Positions 46,903 through 55,082 of a stretch of DNA of 64,000 nucleotides are shown piece by piece. Below the pieces are notes generated by a model, which was given only the letters and a program-made list of their open reading frames with translations, was not told the DNA's origin and searched no databases. The position numbers and the translations under genes were made by a program. How positions within the stretch are numbered: the first letter of the stretch is position 1; each line of letters starts with the position of its first letter. This stretch comes from Pseudomonas sp. Q2-TVG4-2 (GTDB taxonomy: Bacteria; Pseudomonadota; Gammaproteobacteria; Pseudomonadales; Pseudomonadaceae): positions 310,001 through 374,000 of the forward strand of contig NZ_LGLW01000004.1 of NCBI RefSeq assembly GCF_013620795.1. The letters are read 5' to 3'.

Positions 46903-48585
46903 TCAGGCCTCCTGTGCGCTGGCGGCGTGCTTGCGATTCTCTTCTTCCTGCAAGGCGCGCCACATCAGCTTGCCAGTGGACGAACGAGGCAACGAGGCGA
47001 CGATTTCCACGTAAACCGGGGCCTTGTACGCTGCCATTTCCGCCTTGCACCAGTCGATGATGTCCTGCTCGCTTACCAACCCGGCCTGCCCATCACGCAG
47101 CACCACGCAGGCCTTGACCGTCTCCCCGCGCTTTGGATCAGGCCGTGAGATGACGCAACACTCCTGGATCGCCGGGTGGCGGTACATCAGGCTTTCGACC
47201 TCAGACGGCCAGACCTTGAAGCCCGAGGCGTTGATCATGCGCTTGACCCGGTCGACGAGGAAGAAATAGCCCTCCTCATCGTAGTAGCCCATGTCCCCGG
47301 TGCGGAAAAAACGCTTGCCGTCCAGTTCGATGAACGCGCGCTCGGTCTCCTCTGGCCGGTTCCAGTAGCCGCGAAACAGCTGTGGACCGTAGCTGATGAT
47401 TTCGCCCACTTCGTTGGGGCCGAGTTCGGCCTGAGTATTCAGATCGATGATGCGGCTGTCGACATCGAACACCGGAATGCCGAGGCACTGCGCTTTAGGG
47501 CGCGCCACCGGGTTGATATGAGTGGCGGCGATGGTTTCGGATAACCCGTAGCCCTCGACATAGCGCAGGCCGGTGAGCCGATGCAGCTTTTCTTCAACCG
47601 CCTTGGGCATTGCTGCCCCGCCGCCACCAATACTGACCAGGCTTGAAAGGTCGTACTGTTCCAGGTCCGGATCGGCGAGAAAGTCGATGGCCATGGTGGC
47701 GATATTGACCCAGCCGGTCACGGCGTGGCGCTCGATCAACTGGGCCGCCACCTTGCGATCCCAGCGGGTCATGATCACCGCGGTGCTGCCGTTGTAGATC
47801 GGGCCACTCATGGCGCCCTGCATTCCGGTGACATGGAAGTACGGCAGCGTCGCGAGGATCACCGATTCGCTGGTGCTGTTGGTCCAGACCAGGCGATGAA
47901 CGATGGTAGCCATGGCCGAACGATGGGTGTGCATGCAGCCCTTCGGCGCGCCGGTAGTGCCGGAGCTGTAGGGAAACACGCAGAGATCGTCCGGGCCGGC
48001 TGTATGTGGGCCCGGCGCATGACCAGCGTTCAACGCCTCGGCCCAGCTAACGCCACCGGCGAAATTGGGCCGTATCGGCGCGGCCTGCACTTCGGCGGGC
48101 AGTGCCAAGTCGGTGGGCTGTCGCAGATATTCCGAATAGGCCGCGACGATCACCTGGCGCAGCTGTGCAGTGCCGGCCAGCGGTGCAATGAAATCGGTCA
48201 GCTCCTGGCCACAGATGCACACCGCAGCACCGGTATCGTGCAGGTAGTGCTCCAGTTCGGCACTGTGGTTCATCGGGTTGACCGGCACCACCACGGCGTC
48301 CGCACGCAGGATCGCGTAGTAGGCGATGGTGAACTGTGGTGAGTTTTGCATGTACAACAGGACCCGATCGCCCTTGACCACGCCAAGGTGCCGCAGGTAG
48401 CCGGCCAGCGCTTCCACCTCGCGCAACAGCTCGGTGTAGCTGATCAGGGTGTCGTAGTAGACAATCGCCGTCTTGTCCGGGAAGCGCCGCGCGGAGATCT
48501 CAAGATTGGCGAACAGGCTGGTTTCCGGCACCGTCAGGTGTTTTGGCAGATCCTCGGGCCAGACCGCATGATGACGAGTGAACAT
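46903..48585 (-). CDS. Acyl-CoA synthetase (long-chain type AMP ligase)
   Basis: A 560-residue adenylate-forming ligase. Motifs are FPYSSGTTGAPKGCMHTHRS, GYGLSETIAATHINP, RTGDMGYYDEEGYFFLVDR, MINASGFKVWPSEVE and the A10 Lys in PRSSTGKLMWRAL. AGGAG lies eight bases before the start at 48585. It resembles the LvaE-type ligase of levulinate catabolism in length and context and should form the CoA thioester that the kinase, reductase and dehydrogenase of this operon act on. It starts 21 bases after surE ends. Confidence 0.93.
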   Translation of the reverse strand: MFTRHHAVWPEDLPKHLTVPETSLFANLEISARRFPDKTAIVYYDTLISYTELLREVEALAGYLRHLGVVKGDRVLLYMQNSPQFTIAYYAILRADAVVVPVNPMNHSAELEHYLHDTGAAVCICGQELTDFIAPLAGTAQLRQVIVAAYSEYLRQPTDLALPAEVQAAPIRPNFAGGVSWAEALNAGHAPGPHTAGPDDLCVFPYSSGTTGAPKGCMHTHRSAMATIVHRLVWTNSTSESVILATLPYFHVTGMQGAMSGPIYNGSTAVIMTRWDRKVAAQLIERHAVTGWVNIATMAIDFLADPDLEQYDLSSLVSIGGGGAAMPKAVEEKLHRLTGLRYVEGYGLSETIAATHINPVARPKAQCLGIPVFDVDSRIIDLNTQAELGPNEVGEIISYGPQLFRGYWNRPEETERAFIELDGKRFFRTGDMGYYDEEGYFFLVDRVKRMINASGFKVWPSEVESLMYRHPAIQECCVISRPDPKRGETVKACVVLRDGQAGLVSEQDIIDWCKAEMAAYKAPVYVEIVASLPRSSTGKLMWRALQEEENRKHAASAQEA

Positions 48586-48606
48586 TACAGAACTCCTGAA
48601 TCGCTA

Positions 48607-49389
48607 TTAGAGGGCCAGTTCAGCCATGGCCCGTTCTTCGCCCCACTCGAGCCAGCCCCGGGTGTCGCGCAAGGGTGTGATGGCGATGCGTTTCTCGCGC
48701 AGCGCAGTGACGTCCGCTTCAGGCGCGACGATGTGCGCCGAGGAATGTTCGAAACCGAGCCACCAGTACGGCAGGCCCCGACCGTCCCGGCCCGCCTGGA
48801 GCCGTGGTCGAGTAATAGAACCACGTGATTGCTGGGTCATTCGCAGATGGCTGACGGCATCAGCCGAGCAGGCAGGGAAGTTCACGTTCCAGCAACAACC
48901 GCCGTTCTCGCGGCGCATCCAGAGTGCGCGAATCGTTTTCTCCGCATAGGTTTCAACACAGGACCAATCGATCGCCGCGCGATCGAGAAAGGCCTGGCTC
49001 AGACCGATGGCCGGCATCCCCAACAGATCGGCGCTGAGTACCGCACCGAGGGTTCCCGAATAAGGCACCGAGTCGCCTATGTTCGCCCCGCTGTTGATGC
49101 CGGACAGCACCAGGTCAGGTGGCGATTCCTGCAGCCACTCAGCCATGGCGAACATCACGCAATCCGATGGCGTACCGGAGACGGCAAAGCGCCGCTCACC
49201 ATGGCGATACACCCGCAGCGGCGAATGCACCGAAATGCCCTGACCGGTGCCGCTCTGGTCATGCTCGGGGGCGACCACCCAGACCTCCTCGGCCAGTTGC
49301 GCCGCGATTTGCTCGAGCAATGCCAGCCCCGGCGCAGCGATGCCGTCGTCGTTGGTCAGCAGGACGCGGCGAAGCAATGGACCGCTCAT
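48607..49389 (-). CDS. SurE-family 5'/3'-nucleotidase (phosphatase)
   Basis: A 260-residue SurE phosphatase. The metal ligands are Asp14-Asp15 in LLTNDDGIAAPG, Ser46 in PEHDQSGTG and Asn99 in VLSGINSGANIGDS, all present. The start ATG overlaps the kinase stop as ATGA (GGGGGAG seven bases upstream), so translation is coupled. Housekeeping surE normally lies beside pcm, nlpD and rpoS; here it is in a fatty-acid-type catabolic operon. SurE enzymes remove phosphate from diverse monoesters. I infer that it dephosphorylates a phosphorylated intermediate or a dead-end product of the neighbouring kinase. Confidence 0.9.
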   Translation of the reverse strand: MSGPLLRRVLLTNDDGIAAPGLALLEQIAAQLAEEVWVVAPEHDQSGTGQGISVHSPLRVYRHGERRFAVSGTPSDCVMFAMAEWLQESPPDLVLSGINSGANIGDSVPYSGTLGAVLSADLLGMPAIGLSQAFLDRAAIDWSCVETYAEKTIRALWMRRENGGCCWNVNFPACSADAVSHLRMTQQSRGSITRPRLQAGRDGRGLPYWWLGFEHSSAHIVAPEADVTALREKRIAITPLRDTRGWLEWGEERAMAELAL

Positions 49390-50456
49390 GCCGATGCTCC
49401 CCCTTCGCCGCCCTGGGCGATGCGCCAGCCCGCTTCGGCGAGCAGACCGGCACGCTGGCCAACCTGCAGTGCGTCGGCGTTGCTGGCGTTGCCCTGCAGC
49501 GCTCGCGCATAGACGCCCTGCAGTATCGCCGCCAGTCGGAACAGCGAAAACGCCACGAAGACATGCCAGTCCGCCACGTCGGCACGCCCGCTCTGTAGAC
49601 AATAACGCTCCAACACCTGCCGCTCGGAGGGAATGCCCTGCGCCTGCAGATCGATGCCAATCAGTCCACGCAGCCCGTCCACTCCAGCTGGCAGGTGGTA
49701 TGGCAGGCAGAAATAGGCGAGATCAGCCAGCGGATGGCCGAGGGTCGACAGTTCCCAATCGAGAATCGCCGCCACCCTCGCCTCCCGCGGCTCGAAGATC
49801 AGATTGCCAAGGCGGTAATCGCCGTGGGAGATGGCGCATTCGTCGCGCTGCGGCAGCTGCTCCGGCAGCCATTGCATCAGCTTCTCCATCGCCGGCATGT
49901 CACCGGTCCGGGAGGCCTGATACTGGCCGGACCAGCGCTTCACTTGACGGGCGAAATAACCCTGGGCCTTGCCGAAGTCACCCAGCTCCACCGCCTCGAC
50001 ATCGACCTGATGCAGCGCGGCGAGGGTATCAACGGCAGCCAAGTGGATCGACTGACGATCCTCAACGTGCAGCCCGTCTAGCGCCGGGTGGCTGAAGATC
50101 CGCCCTGCCACGTGATCCATTACATAAAAGGCGGTGCCGATGATGCCTTCGTCCTCGCACAGCAGATGCACGCGCGGCACTGGCACACCGGTGTGCTCGG
50201 ACAGCGCGCGAATCACCTTGTATTCGCGTTCGACCATGTGCGCCGAGGGCAGCACCTTGCCCGGCGGCTTCTTGCGCAGCACATAGCGACGCCCGGCGCT
50301 TTCCAATAGATAGGTAGGGTTGGACTGGCCACCCTGGAACTGCCGGATGCTCAAGTCATCCTCCATCTCCGGCAGGTGTAGACGTAGGTACCGCGCCAGC
50401 GCAGCCTCATCGAAGCGATGCGCCGGCAAGACCTCGATCAGCTCGGGTTCGTTCAT
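49386..50456 (-). CDS. Aminoglycoside-phosphotransferase-like kinase, ACAD10/11 N-domain type
   Basis: A 356-residue protein-kinase-fold phosphotransferase. It has RQFQGGQSNPTYLL and YVLRKKPPG (ATP lobe with the Lys), the catalytic loop HGDYRLGN (His211, Asp213, Asn218) and the Mg2+ site DWE (Asp233) in ILDWELSTLGHPLADLAYF. The whole length resembles the N-terminal domain of human ACAD11 and bacterial LvaA, which phosphorylates the hydroxyl of 4-hydroxyacyl-CoA. The start at 50456 is ten bases after the SDR stop. It is therefore likely an acyl-CoA hydroxyl kinase rather than a resistance gene. Confidence 0.92.
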   Translation of the reverse strand: MNEPELIEVLPAHRFDEAALARYLRLHLPEMEDDLSIRQFQGGQSNPTYLLESAGRRYVLRKKPPGKVLPSAHMVEREYKVIRALSEHTGVPVPRVHLLCEDEGIIGTAFYVMDHVAGRIFSHPALDGLHVEDRQSIHLAAVDTLAALHQVDVEAVELGDFGKAQGYFARQVKRWSGQYQASRTGDMPAMEKLMQWLPEQLPQRDECAISHGDYRLGNLIFEPREARVAAILDWELSTLGHPLADLAYFCLPYHLPAGVDGLRGLIGIDLQAQGIPSERQVLERYCLQSGRADVADWHVFVAFSLFRLAAILQGVYARALQGNASNADALQVGQRAGLLAEAGWRIAQGGEGGASA

Positions 50457-50466
50457 CGCCGCGCCC

Positions 50467-51234
50467 TCAGCATGCGGTTTCGCCGCCATCCGCGACGATC
50501 ACCTGCCCAGTGATGTAAGCGCTGGCTGGCGCCGCCAGGAATACCGCGAGACCGGCGATATCCACCGGCTCGCCAATGCGGCGCAGCGGGGTCTTCTCGG
50601 CCGCGCGGCGGACCCGCTCCGGATCATCGAGCAGCGCCTTGGCGAAATCGGTGCGCACCAGTCCCGGCGCGATAGCATTAACGCGGATGCCCTTGGGCCC
50701 CCACTCCGCCGCCAGGTTGCGCGCCAGCGCGGCTTCGGCCGCTTTGGACACGCCATAGGTGCCGATTACGGTGTTGCCACGCAGCCCGGCGATGCTGGAA
50801 AGCATGATCACTGCACCTTCGCCACGCTCGGCCATCTGTGGCAGGACCATGTTGGACAGCCAGAAGGTGCCCTTGACGTTGGTGTCCATGATCTTGTCCC
50901 AGGCATCATCGGTCAGCTCGCTGGTCGGACCGTAGACCGGATTGGTAGCGGCGTTGCAGACCAGCACATCGATGCGCCCCCACGTCTGCAGGGTGGTGTC
51001 GACCAGTCTCCGCAGGTCTTCCTTGCGGCCCACGTGACAAGGCACCGCGATGGCCTCGTGGCCTGCGGCTTTGAGCTCGGCGGCCACCGCCTCGCAGGCG
51101 TCGGCCTTGCGGCTGGAAATGACGACCCGAGCGCCACACTTGGCCATCTCCTCGGCGATGGAACGGCCTATGCCCCGGCTGGAACCGGTGATCAGCGCCA
51201 CCTTGCCAGACAGATCGAATAAGGGATTTGTCAT
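50467..51234 (-). CDS. Short-chain dehydrogenase/reductase
   Basis: A 255-residue SDR. The cofactor motif is GSSRGIG (17-23), and the NAA motif is in CNAATNP. The catalytic Ser147, Tyr160 and Lys164 are in LSSIAG and TYGVSK, and the C-terminal end is ITGQVIVADGG. Arg41 after the second strand (VVISSRKAD) suggests NADP. The long open frame continuing upstream to 51987 is antisense-type artefact inside the dehydrogenase gene; AAGGATG before 51234 marks the true start. It may reduce a ketoacyl-CoA to the hydroxyacyl-CoA for the kinase, like LvaD. Confidence 0.93.
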   Translation of the reverse strand: MTNPLFDLSGKVALITGSSRGIGRSIAEEMAKCGARVVISSRKADACEAVAAELKAAGHEAIAVPCHVGRKEDLRRLVDTTLQTWGRIDVLVCNAATNPVYGPTSELTDDAWDKIMDTNVKGTFWLSNMVLPQMAERGEGAVIMLSSIAGLRGNTVIGTYGVSKAAEAALARNLAAEWGPKGIRVNAIAPGLVRTDFAKALLDDPERVRRAAEKTPLRRIGEPVDIAGLAVFLAAPASAYITGQVIVADGGETAC

Positions 51235-51269
51235 CTGACTGCATCCTTCTTGTTGGTTTTGTCGGAAGC

Positions 51270-52481
51270 TCAGCGCTTGCTTGAGTAGTTCTTCAGTTCC
51301 AGCTTGGCGATGGTGTCCAGATGGACCTCGTCCGGGCCATCGGCCAGACGCAGGGTCCGCTGGTGGGCCCAGGCCGCCGCGAGGAAGCTGTCCTGGGAGA
51401 CTCCCTTGGCGCCATGCACCTGAATCGCGCGATCCAGCACCCGCAGCGCCATGCTCGGCGCAGCCGCCTTGATCATGGCGATCTCCTGCCGCGCTACCTT
51501 GTTGCCGACGGTGTCCATCATGCGCGCTGCCTTGAGGGTCAGCAGACGGGTCTGCTCGATCTCGATGCGCGAGCGGGCGATGTCCTTGCGGATCGAGTCG
51601 AAGTCGGCCAGCGGCCTGCCGAACGCCACACGCGAATGAACGCGCTCGCACATGGCCTGCAAGGCCCGCTCGGCCACGCCAATGGTGCGCATGCAATGGT
51701 GGATGCGGCCTGGGCCGAGACGGCCCTGGGCGATCTCGAAGCCGCGGCCTTCGCCGAGCAGTATGTTGCTGGCCGGGACGCGAACATTGTTGTAGTTGAT
51801 TTCGGCATGGCCATGGGGCGCGTGGTCGTAGCCGAACACATGGAGCGCGCGGACGATTTCCACGCCGGGCGCGTCGAGCGGCACGAGGATCATCGACTGC
51901 TGCCGATGGCGCTCGGCGGTGGGGTCGGTCTTGCCCATCACAATCGCGATTTTGCAGGTAGTGGTCATCGCGCCGGACGACCACCACTTGCGCCCGTTGA
52001 TCACATACTCGTCACCTTCGCGACGGATCTCACAGGCAATGTTGGTGGCATCGGAAGACGCCACTTCTGGCTCGGTCATTGAAAAGCAGGAGCGTATTTC
52101 ACCGTTGAGCAAAGGCTTGAGCCACTGTTCCTGCTGCTCCGGCGTGCCGTAGCGTGCCAACACCTCCATGTTGCCGGTATCCGGAGCCGAGCAGTTGAAG
52201 ACCTCGGCGGCACCATGCGCGCGGCCCATGATTTCGCACAGGTGGGCGTATTCGAAGTTGGTCAGCCCTGCGCCGAACTCGCTCTCTGGAAGGAACAGAT
52301 TCCATAGCCCCTGCGCCCTCGCCTTGGCTTTGAGTTCTTCGAGGATCGGCGGCGGTGCCCAACGATCTTCTGCGTTGGCAATCTGCTCATGAAGGATGTG
52401 TTCGTTGGGATAGATGTGTTCATCCATGAACGTCGTGAGTTGTTCATGCAGCTGTAGCGCTTTACCGGTCAGTTCATACAT
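51270..52481 (-). CDS. Acyl-CoA dehydrogenase, ACAD10/11 type
   Basis: A 403-residue flavoprotein. [58 protein letters not shown] and [16 protein letters not shown] are all near-identical to human ACAD11 as I recall it. The residue aligned with the catalytic Glu of standard acyl-CoA dehydrogenases (YEGT) is Asp381 in LADGPDEVH. Such enzymes remove phosphate from 4-phospho-acyl-CoA to give the enoyl-CoA. The start at 52481 overlaps the thioesterase stop by eight bases, with AAGGAAAA upstream. Confidence 0.94.
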   Translation of the reverse strand: MYELTGKALQLHEQLTTFMDEHIYPNEHILHEQIANAEDRWAPPPILEELKAKARAQGLWNLFLPESEFGAGLTNFEYAHLCEIMGRAHGAAEVFNCSAPDTGNMEVLARYGTPEQQEQWLKPLLNGEIRSCFSMTEPEVASSDATNIACEIRREGDEYVINGRKWWSSGAMTTTCKIAIVMGKTDPTAERHRQQSMILVPLDAPGVEIVRALHVFGYDHAPHGHAEINYNNVRVPASNILLGEGRGFEIAQGRLGPGRIHHCMRTIGVAERALQAMCERVHSRVAFGRPLADFDSIRKDIARSRIEIEQTRLLTLKAARMMDTVGNKVARQEIAMIKAAAPSMALRVLDRAIQVHGAKGVSQDSFLAAAWAHQRTLRLADGPDEVHLDTIAKLELKNYSSKR

Positions 52482-52992
52482 CGCCGTTTTCCTTCTTATT
52501 GTCCTGTGCTGGGAATGTCAGCGGCACCCCTTGCGGGTGCTCGCTACCGGAGCGCAGGCGGAACGTCGCCTCGCCGATCGCCAGTAAGCGATCGTCCTGG
52601 TCGCGCACCTCCCCGGAGCTATTGAATATTCGGGTACCGCCGGCACGCCGCTTGCCGATGGCGCGGATAACGCCGTCCGAACATTGGCCGGTGAAGGTGG
52701 TGTTCAACACCAGGGTGATGGCCTTGCGCACACGCCCCGGATAGGGGCAGTAGGTACCGGCTTCGGCCAGTACCACGTCGAGCAGGGAGGTCAGTACGCC
52801 GCCGTGGAGCACACCGGCCATGTTCAGGTGGCAGGCCTGCACGTCCAGCTCGATCACCGCCTCGTCTTCCGTCCAGGAAACCTGGCGATAGCCAAGCACC
52901 TGATGGAAGCCCGGCAGGTCCTTGCCACCGCTGATCGGCAGGGCATTCATTGGGGTTTCGCTCGTGAGCGGGTCCACGTCCTGCCCCGTCAT
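52474..52992 (-). CDS. PaaI-family hotdog thioesterase
   Basis: A hotdog-fold thioesterase of about 172 residues. The signature is [20 protein letters not shown] (HGG-LxxxxD), followed by a [11 protein letters not shown] strand and [11 protein letters not shown]. Start choice is open: ATG at 52992 (used here), a second at 52950, and longer frames to 53130; none has a strong ribosome site. It is the first gene of the operon and overlaps the dehydrogenase by eight bases. Its role may be to free CoA from a stalled acyl-CoA. Confidence 0.8.
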   Translation of the reverse strand: MTGQDVDPLTSETPMNALPISGGKDLPGFHQVLGYRQVSWTEDEAVIELDVQACHLNMAGVLHGGVLTSLLDVVLAEAGTYCPYPGRVRKAITLVLNTTFTGQCSDGVIRAIGKRRAGGTRIFNSSGEVRDQDDRLLAIGEATFRLRSGSEHPQGVPLTFPAQDNKKENGDV

Positions 52993-53211
52993 CGCACTGG
53001 ATTCGAGCGAGGCGCCAAGATAGATGCCCAGGTAAGAGCCGATTCCCCCCGGATGTTTCCGATGTCGAGCCGCATAGCCAGTCCTCTCGATTGTTTTTAT
53101 GGCGAGTCCGCTTCCTTTTGAAGCTGGCATGACCGAAACGATGCGTCAATTCGAAATCGAGTTCCATCAGGCAGAATTATGATGACCCACAAACAGAACC
53201 GTCTAAGATCA

Positions 53212-53254
53212 ATGTCGAAGTGCCATAGCGCTAATCAGCCAAGCGCTTCGACAT
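53212..53254. promoter_or_regulatory. Dyad in the divergent operon/TRAP promoter region
   Basis: ATGTCGAAGTGC (53212-53223) is inverted at GCGCTTCGACAT (53243-53254), 11 of 12 positions matching, with 19 bases between. A second palindrome, GTAAAA-ATCAA-TTTTAC, lies at 53337-53353. The 434-base gap (52993-53426) separates two divergent units and has no gene, so these are candidate operators for an unlinked regulator. No regulator gene is in the cluster. Confidence 0.5.
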
Positions 53255-53426
53255 ATCGCCAAGAAAAGAAAGATGGCGATAGCGTTCTGCTAGTGCTTGA
53301 AAAAGCTGCACGCTATGTTAGTTTTCGGATACCTTTGTAAAAATCAATTTTACTCTGCGAAACAGAAGCGATGTGAGTGCTAGACAAAAGCCCGTCAGCC
53401 AGACAATTACAACAAGAGGACGCGTT

Positions 53427-54461
53427 ATGAAATCGATGCTCAAGAAGCTACTCGTTCCAGCCAGCCTGGTTGCCCTGGCGGTTTCTGCGGTTGTACCGCA
53501 AATGGCCGCCGCGCAAGACGTTACCAAGTGGCGGGTCCAATCCCACTGGCCGAGCGCCAGCAGTTCCTACGAGGACAGCCTCGGGCGCCTGAAGCGCGAG
53601 ATCGAACGACGCACCGAAGGCCGCCTACAATTGCAGCTGTTCGAGTCCGGAGCGCTATTCAAACCACAGGAAACTTTCAACGCTGTCAGCCGCGGCATCA
53701 TCCAGATGGGCACCATCTCCCCCGGCTACGCACAGGACAAGATTACGCTCGCCGGCATCGCCTCCGGCCTGCCGTTCGCCTTCCAGAACGTCTGGGAAAC
53801 CGCTTACTTCCATAAGCACATGGGCTTCGAGGACATGCTCAAGGAAGAAGCGGCGCAACACGGGGTTTATTGGTCGACCGACAAGGTCTACCCGACCGAG
53901 ATGGTGGTGAAGAAGCCAATCAACAGCTGGGAAGACTTCACCAAGCTGAAAATCCGCTCATCGGGCGCCCTGCAGAAATTCCTCGACGAGGCCGGCGCCT
54001 CGACCACCTACCTGCCCGGCGGCGAGCTCTATCCGGCACTCGATACCGGTGTGGTGGACGGCGCTCACTGGGGCGCAGTGCAAGGCGCGGCGAGCATGAG
54101 CTTCTACGAAGTGGCCAAACATCACGTCAGACCAGCGCTCAACATCGCCGGCACCGATGTGATCATCATCAGCCAGAAGGCGCTCGACAAACTATCCGAG
54201 CGCGACCAGGAGATCGTCAAACAGATCCTCGACGAGCAGTTCTGGTACCGCACCAACGAGTATCTGTACCAGGAGCAGATCGCCCTGCGTAAGGCCATCG
54301 ACGAACAAGGCGTTCAGGTCAACACACTGCCGGACGACGTGCAGAAGCGTCTGCGGGAAGTCGCGCAGAAGTCCTGGGAAGAAGAAGGCAAGCGCAGCGA
54401 TAAGGCCGCCGAAGCCCTGCAGAAGCTCAAGACCTTCCTCAGCGATCTCGGTTACCTGTAA
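53427..54461 (+). CDS. TRAP transporter solute-binding protein (DctP family)
   Basis: A 344-residue periplasmic receptor. Signal peptide ends near AAAQDVTKW. The ligand Arg typical of DctP proteins is in LKIRSSGALQKF, and the later block TYLPGGELYPALDTGVVDGA matches the TakP/2-oxoacid-type branch. The ribosome site is AAGAGGACG. It delivers a carboxylate to the permease encoded next. The three TRAP genes run divergently from the acyl-CoA operon, which suggests that the compound taken up is its substrate. Confidence 0.93.
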   Translation: MKSMLKKLLVPASLVALAVSAVVPQMAAAQDVTKWRVQSHWPSASSSYEDSLGRLKREIERRTEGRLQLQLFESGALFKPQETFNAVSRGIIQMGTISPGYAQDKITLAGIASGLPFAFQNVWETAYFHKHMGFEDMLKEEAAQHGVYWSTDKVYPTEMVVKKPINSWEDFTKLKIRSSGALQKFLDEAGASTTYLPGGELYPALDTGVVDGAHWGAVQGAASMSFYEVAKHHVRPALNIAGTDVIIISQKALDKLSERDQEIVKQILDEQFWYRTNEYLYQEQIALRKAIDEQGVQVNTLPDDVQKRLREVAQKSWEEEGKRSDKAAEALQKLKTFLSDLGYL

Positions 54462-54542
54462 CCCCTCGCCTGATCGGCTCGTCCGACGCGCTCATCCGCG
54501 CCGGGCGGCTGATCCGCTCAACCCTTGCTCGTGGGGCTCGTC

Positions 54543-55082
54543 ATGCGCCTGATCCATGCCTACATCAATGGCATCACCCGGCTCAACGAATTCATCGGCC
54601 GCTGGGTGGCCTACCTGATTTTTCTAATCTTCGCGCTGCTGCTGCTCGAAGTGTTCATGCGCTATCTGTTTTCGAGCCCGACGTCCTGGACAAACGAGTT
54701 CGGACAAATGCTGTTCGGCGCTTACGTAGTGCTATCAGGTGGCTATGTGATGGTTCACCGCGACCACGTGAACGTGGATCTGCTGTATGCCTCGTTCGGC
54801 CCACGCACTCGCGCCTGGATCGATATTTTCACCTCAAGCATGTTCTTCCTGTTCATGGCCGCGCTGCTGTACTTCGGCAGTTCCATGGCCTGGGAGTCGA
54901 TTCAAGGCATGGAAACCTCCTACTCAGCCTGGAACCCGCCGATCTGGCCAATCAAGGCGATGATTCCGCTGGGCACTCTCCTGCTGCTGTTGCAGGGCAT
55001 TGCCAAGCTGCTGCAAGACATCCTCGTCGCCCTGGGCCATGAAAAAGCCAGCGACGCCAAGCACGCGGAGGATGCCCAATGA
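54543..55082 (+). CDS. TRAP transporter small permease (DctQ family)
   Basis: A 179-residue inner-membrane protein with four transmembrane helices (about 23-45, 58-78, 95-115 and 135-160). It has the family block LEVFMRYLFSSPTSWTNEFG and ends in a charged tail (GHEKASDAKHAEDAQ). The ATG at 54543 is preceded by GTGGGGCTC. A TTG at 54525 is possible but less likely. It overlaps the large permease gene by four bases (ATGA). Confidence 0.92.
   Translation: MRLIHAYINGITRLNEFIGRWVAYLIFLIFALLLLEVFMRYLFSSPTSWTNEFGQMLFGAYVVLSGGYVMVHRDHVNVDLLYASFGPRTRAWIDIFTSSMFFLFMAALLYFGSSMAWESIQGMETSYSAWNPPIWPIKAMIPLGTLLLLLQGIAKLLQDILVALGHEKASDAKHAEDAQ

Noticed and set aside
49386..50456. Aminoglycoside resistance gene
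   Set aside because: The kinase fold is shared, but the sequence and neighbours match the acyl-CoA kinase domain of ACAD11/LvaA.
50467..51987. A single 506-residue reading frame covering the SDR and beyond
   Set aside because: Its first 251 codons overlap the acyl-CoA dehydrogenase out of frame and read as low-complexity Arg/Pro/Ser; the SDR has its own ribosome site and start at 51234.
53254..53426. Sigma-54 promoter before the TRAP operon
   Set aside because: A TGGC...TGC pair is present, but the GG-GC spacing is 12 rather than 10.
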